Positions 25,901 to 37,900 of a stretch of 64,000 nucleotides of DNA are shown here, in pieces (the first letter of the stretch is position 1; every line of letters begins with the position of its first letter). Origin of the DNA: Pyrrhosoma nymphula. Its lineage: Eukaryota > Arthropoda > Insecta > Odonata > Coenagrionidae. The notes under the pieces were generated by a model, which ran no database searches, was not told the DNA's origin, and worked only from the letters and a program-made list of their open reading frames with translations. The stretch is from contig OY754339.1 in assembly GCA_963573305.1 (NCBI GenBank), forward strand, positions 88,319,838 through 88,383,837. The letters run 5' to 3'. The position numbers and the translations under genes are program-made.

Positions 25901-28900
25901 GACGTTATGCATGCGATGCACTTCGTCAAATACGCATGGGATTCCATGAACAGAGAAACATCGCCAGTTGCTTTAAGGCAGCAGGATTTAGTCATATGGA
26001 GCCTGGCATTACGGATAACACGACACAAGAGGCAGAACCGACTCATTTTCCTTTACAGGAGTGGCGGCAGATTGCTGGAGAGGTGAATTTCGATGAGTAC
26101 TGCAAGAGCGACGACGATCTGACCATGTCGATTGATGAGATTCACTAGCAGGAGTTGGTGGAAATAGATTATGAAGATGATCCCTAGCAAGGAACTGAGT
26201 CTGATTCATCTCCTAAGTCTTCAACTCTGACCAAAACACTCGAGGCTATGAGTACGTGTGCCATTATTTGACGAGTGTTGTGGGAGCAGACAACGCTTTG
26301 ACTCTCCATGCGAAGCTTGATGCGAGAATATCAGAGCTCGGTACAAAAAATAAAAAGTAGAGTACCTTGGACAAATTTTTTAAGTGAATATAATACATTG
26401 AATTATAAAAATCTGTACGCAATAAAACATGTTAATTTAACTGTCAAAAAACGATATATTGATCGATGTTAAAATCAATCTAATGGTATTATCAGTATTA
26501 TGCGAAGAATGAATGTTGCAGAAATTTAGGTAAATGCAATCATGATACAATGTTTCAGAATATTTTGATCAGTTTTACAACCTTAAACATAAATTAACAT
26601 TATATTTAGGGCTATTTGACCTTAGAAAGGTTATATGACTTGGCAAAACATCTCTTTTTATCAATGAATAAAGGCGAAGTGATGTCGTTTTCATGTATTT
26701 ATATATGTATCTGGGAAAGCTATCAAAAACGCAGTTATCATTCAGTTTGCGTTCGCTTAGCAAATTAGTGCTTATTTTGTTAATTTTATGCTTGAAAATA
26801 GTTAAGGAAGGCGTGAATGTGAGAACTGACGCAAGTAATAGTAATTATTTTGACTTCTCCTCCGATTGGAATTTCCTGAATTACAATATTTACTTTCCTG
26901 GTTTGCACGTTCGTTTTTTGTGTCCCCTTCAAAAACGTCCTAACCAGGTTCCACTGTATTCTTACTGACCTTCGCACAAACCTAACAACTAACCCCTGGA
27001 AATAATGTTGTCATTATATTTTTCAATGTGAATTTAATTTAATAAAATCCAAATATTGCTATAGTGAAACTGAATTTATATTTGATTGGAATTGGAAATT
27101 GGTGTAAAATTAGCAGTCTTTGGAAATAACAGAACTTCATATGCTACTTCAGACAATATTTTTTATTAATTACTGATATAGTCACAATTTACCGATGTAT
27201 TCTTCTGTTATTAAGCACCAAAATCTGCTAATTTTAATTACCAATATCTAGAAGTCCGTGAAATTCGCGAGACGCGATATCGCGAAATAACGCGAAATAA
27301 TGCGAAATATCGCGAAATCGGAAAAATAAAACGAAATTTTGCCTTTTTCTCGAATTTGACGTGAATAAGCGAAAAAATCACATGTAATGAGTCATAATCG
27401 ATTAAAACCTAAGCCTTCATTGTTTAAAGCTGCTGAAGTTCATTCGCTCTATCTCATTACGATTCAAAGGTCAATTGGCTTGTTTTTTCGCGCACATATC
27501 GAATTTCCGTAATGTCGCGCACTGTAGTGACTCACATATGTCTCCGCCGGAATTTGCCGTTAAATTAATCACCGCCTCTCTCTTCAATTCACATTTATCA
27601 ATCCTGAAATTCTCGGAAATATCTAGAATAACACGCTTTCTCTCCTGAAGAATTAGATATTCTGAATCAATAATGTGCTGAAAGAAATTTAACACGGCCG
27701 CGGAAGAGCGGAAATATATGCTCACGCGCCCGGCCCATGTCAATGCCGAGCATAGTAATTCCGGTGACTCACCGCGACGCAGTAGAGAGCGTAATTGGAT
27801 AACTTGTTGCAGGAAATCCGTAAGTGTGGGCCTAATGTAGCAATTTTGTAGACTAAAACACGGCCACTGGCTGGGAACGAAAGCGCTAGCAGTTGGGGGA
27901 AGGAACAGAAAGGATAGGAGGAGAGGGGGTGCTACTTATTAGCGGACGGATCGTCGGATATTCAGCGCTCCACTGTGCTTCAATTCAGCTGAGAAGGATT
28001 TTATGTGAACGACAAAGTATTACTGTGCAAATTTTGCGATAAAAGACTTGAATTTTAAAGACGTGACAAGTTATTAAAGCACATCGGTAGCGATATACAT
28101 AAACGTGCGAAAGAAAGGGGCCCCGCAAAACGACAGCTGTCATTTGAACAGACAGTTACTCAGTCAAAGAAAGCGAACGAGGAGAAAGAGGTGTTTGTTG
28201 TCGCTACTACTGAAGCATTTTTAAATGCTGTAATTAGTGTCGAGAAACTCGATAATCCAAAAATTCGGGAATGGCTCTCGAAGTACATGAAAGGTAGTGG
28301 GGATTTGCCGTCTGCCGATTGTATTCGCCAACACTACATCCTGATTATAGGGAAAAAGAAGCAGGAAGAGCTTAAACGTTGTGTTAAGGACAAAAAGCTG
28401 TTAGTTTTTTGTGACGAAACAACGGACAAATCAGGAAATTGTGTTTAAAGTGTTATTTCATTTACTGGAAAATAGTTGCCGCCAGAGCATTTATTTAGTT
28501 GCAAGTGTAGTTTTAGATGCTGCAAATGGTGCTTCCTGCTCACAAGCTATTGTAGATACTTTAAATCGATATGAGGTCCATTACCACAATGTTGTTGGTG
28601 TTGTTACAGATTCTGCACTTTACATAGTGCATGCGTTAATACTTTGAGGGGGGCTTAATGGGGACAATCTTGCGCATGTGCAATGTTGGGCACATAAAGT
28701 TACCTTTGTGGGACAAATTTGGCAGTGCAATTTGGATGAAGTGAACTCAATAGTTGCAAAAACAAAAGCAGCATTTCTGAATGCAATAATAAGGAAACAT
28801 CTTCATTTGGAATTTTTACGTGGGAAGTATGAAGAAAGTAAAGTAAAATTTTTTCCCATGCCAGTGCAAACTAGATGGAATACGTGCTTTCTGGCTGTGC

Positions 28901-31900
28901 TTTATATTCATGAGCACCTAGATGACATAATGCAATTTATGGAAAAAATGAAAGATGAAAACAGTGGTGTTCATTTCCTTAAAAACTTAAATTCAAGTGC
29001 TTTATATGGCATAAGAATCAAAGTGCAGTTCGTTGCTGACAACTGTGACCGCTTTGTAAACTTAATCACTTTCCTGGAAGGCAATACAGTAGAAACTCGA
29101 AAATACGAACTTCGAAATTACGAAATTTTGATTTTACGAAGCAAAATCTTTGGTCCCGACCAAAAGGGTATCTAAGTGTATGTAACAGTACGCGATATTA
29201 CGAAATAACGAAGTTTTAAAATTACTAACCTCGGATCTTGGTCCCGACGTGAAAAAGTTACTCGTTTATACGAATAGTGATAGATCACAGTAGCGTTTCG
29301 GCGCTCCTTTTCAGAGTTTAACATCTAATTAATGATTGTCGCCGAATACATTATGCACTGAATGTATTACCTGAACGATATCTCATTTTTCAATGCTTCA
29401 ATAGTAAAGCTGTGGTTTCGCTGGGGCGTCTGGCGTCCGTCCAGCAGTCGGAAGTCACTGACGTACTCATCTAATGTACAGTAAGTCCTCGAAATACGGA
29501 CGAGATGCGTTCCGAGAACTTGTTCGTAAGTTGAAAAACGTCAGCCAGGCATCGAAAATTGTAGTAACTGTATTTCCTGGCCCATAAGACGCACTTTGTT
29601 TTCTCCAAAATGTGCTCTTAAATTGTTCGTTCTTCCTCTAAGACACAAGCTGATTCGCCGGGAAAATACTATTTAGGGATGGTCAGATCGGATCTAAAGA
29701 TCCGCGGGTATTACGTTTCTCCGGATACTGAAATCGGATCCTAATACATTTAAAAAAATCGGATCTTGATCAGATAAAAAAATTCACACTGGGGAGTGAA
29801 TACCATTAAAATCGCCCAAAATAACGGTCATCCAGTGTTGCGGCCGATGTAGGAACTAGTTGGAACCATGGAAGTTGGCTGCTGATGCTCTCGAAAGGAT
29901 GTCTATAGGATGTCCTCAAAAGGATATCCCAACTAGTGGAAACCACCTGAGAAGTTAGGGCGGGTATGCGATGAGTGAAAGGTGATACGTTTGGTTCGCG
30001 TTCATAGCTGATAAGGAGCTCCCAACGGGCAACGCCCACCCCCCCCACCCAAATTTTGTAAGCCACCTGTGAAGTTTGGGCGTGTGAAAGCGATGAGTGA
30101 AATGTGATACTTATGATGAAATGTGATGCGGACTCGAGAAAAAATATCACTTTACTCCGACCCCCTAACTATGAGCGCCGAGCCGAGGGTGGGGGAGAGA
30201 GAGAGGTGGAGGGGGGAGCAAGAGGCAGCCCAAGGACGCGTAGCCGTTCGCTGGACTGCCGGAAGCGCCAATGCTCGGCACGAATGCCTTTGAAAAAAAG
30301 TGCCGGACATCTTTGCTTTACACGACTACAGTAATTGTATTAAACGTCCGTGCCAACTTGAGGAGTATTCGATGTAAACGATGCAGCTAGAACTTATATC
30401 AAAGCTCATTTTCGTATCACTTCTCATAGCCGAGTAGCTTTTCCGCGAAATGATCGATTTTAGGCAAGTTAACTAATTTTTTCTCCAATGTGGTTGATAT
30501 AAAGTACGCACAAGTATGTATCAAGCCCTGTGAAATAAGTTCTAGCAACATCCTTCCTGCGCCAAACGGTGATAACAGAATTTCTTTATCTATTAGCATG
30601 GCGATGTAAAAGTCAACGGTCTGAAAATGGATTTCCTGGCGTGGTATCCACTTCCAAAAGTGAATGATGCTTCTTATAAAAGGAAGTAAAAACAGATTAG
30701 AGTTCCGATTCTCTCTTCCTATGCGCCGATGCACTACGTCATTTATCCCATTGATGTGACGATGCGTTTCAAAGCTCTCTCGGGCGCTACGCAACATAAT
30801 TTCAGGTTGTGGAAAAATCATGAAGGAGTGTGAAGTCAACCTCACAGCTACCACCGGGGTAAGGTTACAATTTGAATCGACCGAAATAACGGCTCCCTCG
30901 TTCGATCATCGGCCGTATCAACCTAGTGTTGGCTGCCGAGTCCGCTGAAAGGAGGCCCAACTCCTCCCCTACTAGTGAAAGCCACCTGGGTAAAAGCGAA
31001 ACTGGGTGAGGGTAGATAATAACAGATAAGGTGAAGGAGTGATCCTCTCGGGTTACCCCCTTCTCTTTCTCGCTGAATGAGTTCCTCGCAGATGAATGTC
31101 GTCGCGCCTAGGAATAAGGAGCGAAGAACTTTTTTCTTGAAGGGTCTTCTGGGAAAAACCGGTTTAGACGCGCCAATTGTTCAGATCCGACTGAGGTATT
31201 ACCCTAAAATCTGACAGCTTTAATGTTTCCGGCTGAGTGATAGAGAGGGATAGCTGGATTGAAGGACTGCTCGTCAGGCAATTTCCAAATACCCTGGAAA
31301 GGATATTTTACCATTCATCACGATAACCCGAATCGAGCCTCGTATTGCCGGTAATAATCATTTGTCATCACAAAACGAATGAGTGAACGGAATAATGCAT
31401 CGATTTGATGCGAAGGTAGCTTGACACACGGAAGTCGATTTCCATTGAAACGCGGCTTTCGTCTTACTTCCGAACCATCCGTAAAAAATTATGACGCAAG
31501 TAAACAATAAACATTGCAAATTGATATATCCAGATAATATTGTTAAAATTCGTCACGGAAAAGAGGGGTAGTACCAATCCGCGAATTGCTGCACGCCGCA
31601 CCGCCAGCTGCAACGGCAAAATAACTTATCCGGTGGCGCCAAATTTGAAATTCCCGAAAATAGGAATAATAAAACTCAGACAAATAAGTTGTGTTCAACT
31701 GACAATGAGTGCACCCTGTGGGCATGAATACACATTTAAATATACTTTCTTGAATTATAACTTCGTAAATCATGCAAGTACATCACGAGAGTACATCTTA
31801 ATCTAAGGAAACAAAAAAAGAGCTTCATCGCGATGTTTTTGAAAGATACTCGTTCATACGAAATTTGATATTACGAAGTGCCGATTTTTCCGGTCCCGTC

Positions 31901-34900
31901 AACTTCGTAATTTCGAGTTTTTACTGTAGCTACCCCACAGCTAATGTCCTGCATTCCAAACTGAAGGTTCTGCAGAATATGCTGGGTCTGATCACGGAGG
32001 TCTTTTCTCCAGAGCTCAATGCCAAATTAAAAGCATGGAAAGCCATTAACAGAGCTGAAGTTGTAAATGCCTTGAAGATGACTGCTCAGAAGAGTCTACT
32101 GAAACTCAACCAACTGATGGCTGAAGACCCTTCAAAGTTGATTTTTGAAGCACTTAATAATTTGTTTGATCCTAGAAATCTGTTCCCCAGTCCAAACGAT
32201 TGATAGCTCCCCTGGATGTTTGCAGCCTTTTGTGTTCCATGAAAGAAGACTACATGGAATTCACAGCAACTGCTCTGCAAGCTGTTTGGTACCCTACGGC
32301 CAATGTAGATGCAGAACGATCGATATCACAGTATTGTGTGGTGGTATCTGATCGCAGGAAAAGCCTGAAGCCAGAGAATTCTGAAATCCTCACCATGGTT
32401 GCATTTTCCTGGTATTTTATTTCTATTTTGCAGTAGTCTGGATCCATAGAATTTGCTTCTGTGTTTTAGCACTTGAAGTCTACCTTCGGTTTTTTATTTG
32501 TTTTGCAGATCTGCCCCTGGCAAGCTTTTGTTTGAAATGACAGACTTCACTGAAAAGCGTTTTTCTCTTCACATTGGTCTAAATTAATACAATGAAATTG
32601 TAAACAAATTTCAGTACTATTTGGTTAATTTTTGCTCTAGTCTTTCTCACAAAGACAATTATTAAAGTGAAATGTTCACGGTGCACCTTTTCTTGCTCAT
32701 TCTATAATATTAACACAACTTGAACCATTTCCTTCATTTGGTTTTGCAAAAATTTGCAAAAATTGTAAAATTATAATAACACCGCCAAGATTTTCTATAA
32801 CACCGAAGTCACATAGTTTTAAAACGAATTTTAGCAAAAAATAAAACCACTTTCACGGACCTCTACCAATATCTCATTAATTTGCCTTTAGCTACCATTT
32901 TATTTCATCACTTTCAGTGATTTTAATCACCGAAATCCGTTAATTTTATTTACCAATATCCAGTATCCCTACTCATTGGTAATTGAGAAATTTTGTCATG
33001 ATGAAGTTTTCCTATGCTTTTGCATGTGAGCTTTGCCTCAACCGGAGAAAACTTTGAATGAAAATTTAGCAATAAGAAAGTTCTTCATAGGTGGTTCTAC
33101 TGTAGTTAAAATAAGAGGAGCAACTAAAAATTATAAGGTTGAAATTCAAGAAATTTTTACATGAAAAAGGAAAAATTGTTCAATACTCCATGACAAACAT
33201 TAGCTGGGAGCTCATACTTGAATCAACATACTGTGGAGAGTGTCATTGATAATTTAGACAAGATGCAGGAGCAATTAAGGAAGTAGTCAAATGACATAGC
33301 CCTTGGAAATGCAATAAGCATAACGTGCATAAATGGCTGCTGACTTAATTATACTCTATTGTTTCTTTACAAAAACACATTAGTTAAATTGATTATGTTA
33401 CGGTAAATATTCTGTTCTGTTACTTTCTGGGGTATCTCCAAAGCATGTGTGCATTGGAGGGATTGTAATGTGTTTGCCATTGGCGTTGGAAAAGATGGAC
33501 AGGTACTCTAATCTAAGGGATACCTGGCTCACATAGAACAGATGTCAGGGTTGAAGCAGGAGAAGACTATCTTCCTGTGACCACCATGCTTCAGGGTTGT
33601 CTCAAGTATCAGATCCACGTACATATTAAGGTCAAAAGGGTGGTACAGCTCATACGTGCCATCCTGAAAGAAGGGGAAGCACAAAATAAGTTAAAAATTG
33701 CATGCAACTTGAGCAAATACAAAAATATAACAAAATCGCAAGGCGTAAAAAGAAAAGCTTGGCACTTAATTAGAAAATAATGTAACGTAAGCAAAGAAGG
33801 ATTATTTACAAGCACAGCCACTCTCCCTTTGTTTACGTCTGTGAGGGACAACCTGAAATAAAAGATGACTTCATACCAAAGGCATGCAACATGCTCTTAA
33901 TTTCTCAACTGATCCGTTACTATCACTAAATTGAAATCAGAAAAAGGAATAAAATATGCACCACTGCTTCCCTTCATCTGGTCGTGCATCAACTTCTTAT
34001 GTATGCCACACAAACCTAACACATGGGATTGTAAGACATGTCACAAGAACTTGAAAGAAATGCAGCCTCAGTGGTTACAAACAAGTAATAAGGCCACCGA
34101 CTTTTTATCTCACCATCTTGTTGAGTGAACTCCAGCAGGTTCTTGACTTACGTGGCAGGCTAATTTTAAAAGATTAAATTAAAAATCTGATGGGAGATTT
34201 GTGTTGACTTGTTTTCTCTGACCCTTGTTCACCAAAATCTGCCCAAAAACAAAGCTTTATCTAATGCACTTTTCATTGAAAAAATTTCTGTGGAGTGTTT
34301 GACCAGAATAGCACAGCAAAATACACCAAATAAAATCAATATGACAACATTGCTTCCACAGAGAACTCCTTGAAGCACTGAAGAAAAGGAACCAGAGCAA
34401 TTGCTATGAGAAGTATGAATTCTACAGGGATAAATGGATAAGTTAATTTGAAATGACAAGGGACCATGTTAGATAATTCACATACTGACTGACCAAGGTT
34501 TAAATCACGTCCGTGGTGAGGAGATCTTTTTCCATGCAAAGGATATAAATGGAGGGGTACCCCTCAAGGTATAGCACTGACCTAAAGACTGCATATCCTT
34601 GGTTTAAACCTAGGTGATACTTCTGAGCAATGCATGTGGTGTTATTTTTCGGAGATTCTGATTTGCTGATTCCATTGACCTAGAGCATTTTTTTCATTTT
34701 CCCAGAACTCCATAAAAGAAAGCGCATGAAAACCTAAAATGTAGATCAAAACTGGCAGAAATATTGCTTTCTTAAGACTTTCTTTGCTGACAAGAGGACT
34801 TTTTTTACCAAACTCTTGCAAGTCGAACCAAGAGGATGGAAACATCCTATCTTGAGAGTAAATATTTTCCAGAATACATATGTATCCATTAAATTACCTT

Positions 34901-37900
34901 CAGTTATCAGTGAGCAAAATTCTCAGTGATTCTCAGAAGAATGACATTTTCTCATTCCTACACAACGAAGTTCCCTGAGTTTTCTAAGAAGAGCAAAACT
35001 TCCTGTCTACAAGAGTTAACCTGCATGTTATCTTATATTTCATGGTTAGCAGCAGATGGAGACCTTGTTTTTCATAAGTTTTAGTTCCTGATTTCAATCC
35101 ATTCAAGTAAACTCACAGACTAAGTATCTGGGAGTTATGATTACCTCGAACCTATCGTGGGGAACACGTATAAGAAATATTTGTGGCAGAGCTCTGAAGA
35201 AGCTAGGATTCGTCAAGCGTATTGTGGGAAGATTTTCAGATGAAAAAGTAAAAGAGAGGTGCTATTTCGCACTCGTCCGGCCACACCTTGAATATGCAGC
35301 AAGCATATGGGATCCGGTGCAGAAAGACTTAATTCGGGAACTTAATAAAATACAAAGGAAAGCTGCGCGATTCGTCAAAAACAGCTACGGTTGTACAGAC
35401 AGCGTTACGCAGAAGTTAAACGAATTAGGCTGGGAGCCGCTAGAGACTCGAAGGCTGCACCCTAGGCTTAGATTACTTGAGCAATTGAGAATAGATATCT
35501 TTCAGAGCGACACGGAGAACATCATATTAGAACCCCACTATATTTCCAGGTCCGACAGAAACGATAAGAGAGATATTTTGCCGAACGGATAGGTATGGGA
35601 ATTCGTTTTTCCCTCGCACAATAAGGGACTTTAATAAATTCAAGGCGTAATTTCAACCGAGCGTTTCCTTTTTATATTTAAACGGCTGGTGTCCTAACAC
35701 CCCCCGCCACACGCCTATTGAGGCGGCTTGCGGGGTAGTATGTAGATGTAGAGACTTAACTCAAATTTTCCCATTTCACTGGTCTGTAACCACCAGCGCT
35801 ATAGTCAAATTACATGGATTCATTTACTCAACATGTCACTCCCTGATGTTAGGATTAGGACAGTGATCCACTCATCCTTCTAAAGTAACAAAATAGGGTG
35901 ACAAATTAAAGAGGTAACTTAGAATATTCACCAAGTAAACATCATTCAGAAATGGGCTTACTTACTTTGTCATCACCCCTCACCTCACAGCTCTCCATCC
36001 CCTTTCACTGTCGGAATGTCATCAACTGTAGAAGTATGGTGTCATAACTGTCATTCATGCCAACACTCATTCGTTCTCTTTTTTTGAGCTGCAGCAGATA
36101 TAATCCACCATAATTAATATTTAGATAACGGACAAGACATTTTGCTACCCTTAAATTTTCAACAGCTTAGAAGGAATCACAACAAATATTACCTATCTCC
36201 GTGTAAATAAAAATTGCCAAATGCATAAGTTGAGAGAAAACACAGCACCTTCTGCAGTTACAGCACCAATGAAGGAAGTCAATTTGTCGCGAAACACTGC
36301 AAAAAAATTTACAAACAGGATATATTTCTAAAAAATCTAATAAAATATGTATCTCAGTAACACATGGGAACTGTAGCCCACCACTGAATTAGCACTTAAT
36401 AACGAGGATTGACAGATCCTCCCTAAGCCTGGAAATTAGAATTTTTTTTTAAATCAGAGCCAGTAATTACAAAGAAGTCATATGCCTCCTTACGCCACAA
36501 GGAGGTATAGGTCACAGGTATCTTCAGGTCAAGATATCTTCCCAAATACGGTTTATGAAAAAACATAAAGAGCATTCCAAATCACCATCATGGCTTGAGA
36601 TTTATAAGAAGAATAATGAAGCAGGTTGCAGGAATGCACCAACTGGTCAAGAACTGTCTAATATTAGCTAAATTAAAATGAAAACTAATGTCTACTGAAA
36701 ACTAAAATTATTCTCTATAGCTTATCCCGAAAACTGCAAGCACCTTAAATTACAATGAAACCTTGAATTAGCATACCCGGAATTAAGTTTTGAATCATTC
36801 ACCCCACTTCCTGAATGAATCAGGAATTCCTGTGCCATCTCATAGATGCTGTATCAAATCACCTTCAGACCTTATATCGTGTTCATTATTAATGTATCAC
36901 ATCCTTGGGCAAATAATTATTATTATTCCATTGAATTCTAAAAAAATAGAATGGAAGATAAGATTGTGCACTAATCATGGGAATATCCGAGGCAAATATG
37001 ACAGTAAAAATTCTCATGTCGAATATAAATGACAAAAAAGGCATGAATATGTAACTTTAAAATACAGTCGAGCATCTTTAATCTGGCACCGCCAGGACCT
37101 GGGTGACGCTGGATCACAGATTTTCCGGTGTTTCACAGGTGTTTCGCGTAATGTCTTTTTTTAAGCAAGGCATTTTCAATCCAGTTAGCGATACTTCCAT
37201 AATATCATTCTTTACTGTTTCTATACATACAAATGCGCATAAAAATTAATATAAGCATCTGGTTTTAACTTTGTTTATCATTGGAGGATAATACTTTTCT
37301 GGCAAATCTGTTGATGCCCCTGATGCAATGTGCGTAACTTAATCGTATAATTGCTTAGATTGTGTGTACAATTAACTTTCATTTAATTACTACAAAATGC
37401 TGATAAGTTTCATTATATTCCAGCAATTAAAGGAAATATTTTAATAATGCGCAGTCAAAATCTCTTAAAACAACATTAATGATGAAGATTTTTTGATTTC
37501 TCGGAATATGCATGAGGTTGTTTTCACAACACTGCCGGACTATAGGTACTCCCGGATTAAGGATTTCCGGATTATGGGTGCTCGACTGTATCTTTGTTTG
37601 GAAATGAGTGATTTAAGTATCTCCACACCACAGTGCAATTCTATACTCATACTCCATTCTTTTGAATTTGTTTTATAGAAAACCACCAAAGAGTACCTAA
37701 TATCCTTCATAAATCACTACATTTCAAAGAGAAACCTCGCAGAAGTATGAAATGGAAGTGACAATAGCCTCACCCAAAGGTAACTGATGTTTAAATGGAG
37801 TTCTAATTAACTTAATGCCATCAAAATTCCATCCACAAAATGCTAGTAATGTAACAATGATAAAAGACCTTTATAAGGTCATAAAATTACTTTAGTGCCA

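Larger units (their letters stand above)
22986..27240 (+). mobile_element. CGGBP1-like hAT transposon copy 1, split by a Tigger element
   Basis: Broken transposase frames lie at 22986-23219, 23220-23555, 23816-24094 and 24134-24542. The chain resumes at 26957-27000 on the far side of the Tigger insertion. Key motifs: ATDRKGRCIFMVLL (RNase H-like strand 1), CSQAIVAIMNKFEIQY, TRWNSWFQSI, and the C-terminal dimerisation motif SNVDSERAFSS followed after the insertion by LTDLRTNL. Motif order equals that of copy 2. Several shifts and stops; inactive. I could not find its terminal repeats; the right one may lie beyond 32866 because copy 2 inserted just past its 3' end. Confidence 0.8.
27249..32865 (+). 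mobile_element. CGGBP1-like hAT transposon copy 2, complete with target duplication
   Basis: Terminal repeats TAGA(A/G)GTCCGTGAAA (14 of 15 match) at 27249-27263 and 32851-32865 are flanked by an identical 8-mer CCAATATC (27241-27248, 32866-32873). The left subterminal region has about five copies of GCGAAAT within 60 bases, probable transposase binding sites. Transposase frames span about 28010-32437 and are split at 29087-31926 by a TA-flanked element. Without that insertion the hAT is about 2.8 kb. Confidence 0.95.
15830..33532 (-). other. GPCPD1 intron, 17.7 kb, transposon-filled
   Basis: Holds MITEs at 17030-17454, 18720-19325 and 22695-22977, a foldback at 19886-20310, a LINE tail at about 21089-21157, a transposase fragment at 22057-22640, and two head-to-tail CGGBP1-like hAT elements (about 22986-27240 and 27249-32865), each split by a TA-targeting element. 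Stretches 15830-17025, 17460-18715, 20311-21088 and 32874-33532 show nothing else I can name. About 40 bases at 27217-27248 recur in diverged form at about 32924-32957. Confidence 0.8.

Noticed and set aside
27471..27743. 90-codon minus-strand frame in the 5' part of hAT copy 2
   Set aside because: It is on the wrong strand, without motifs, inside the element's non-coding lead.
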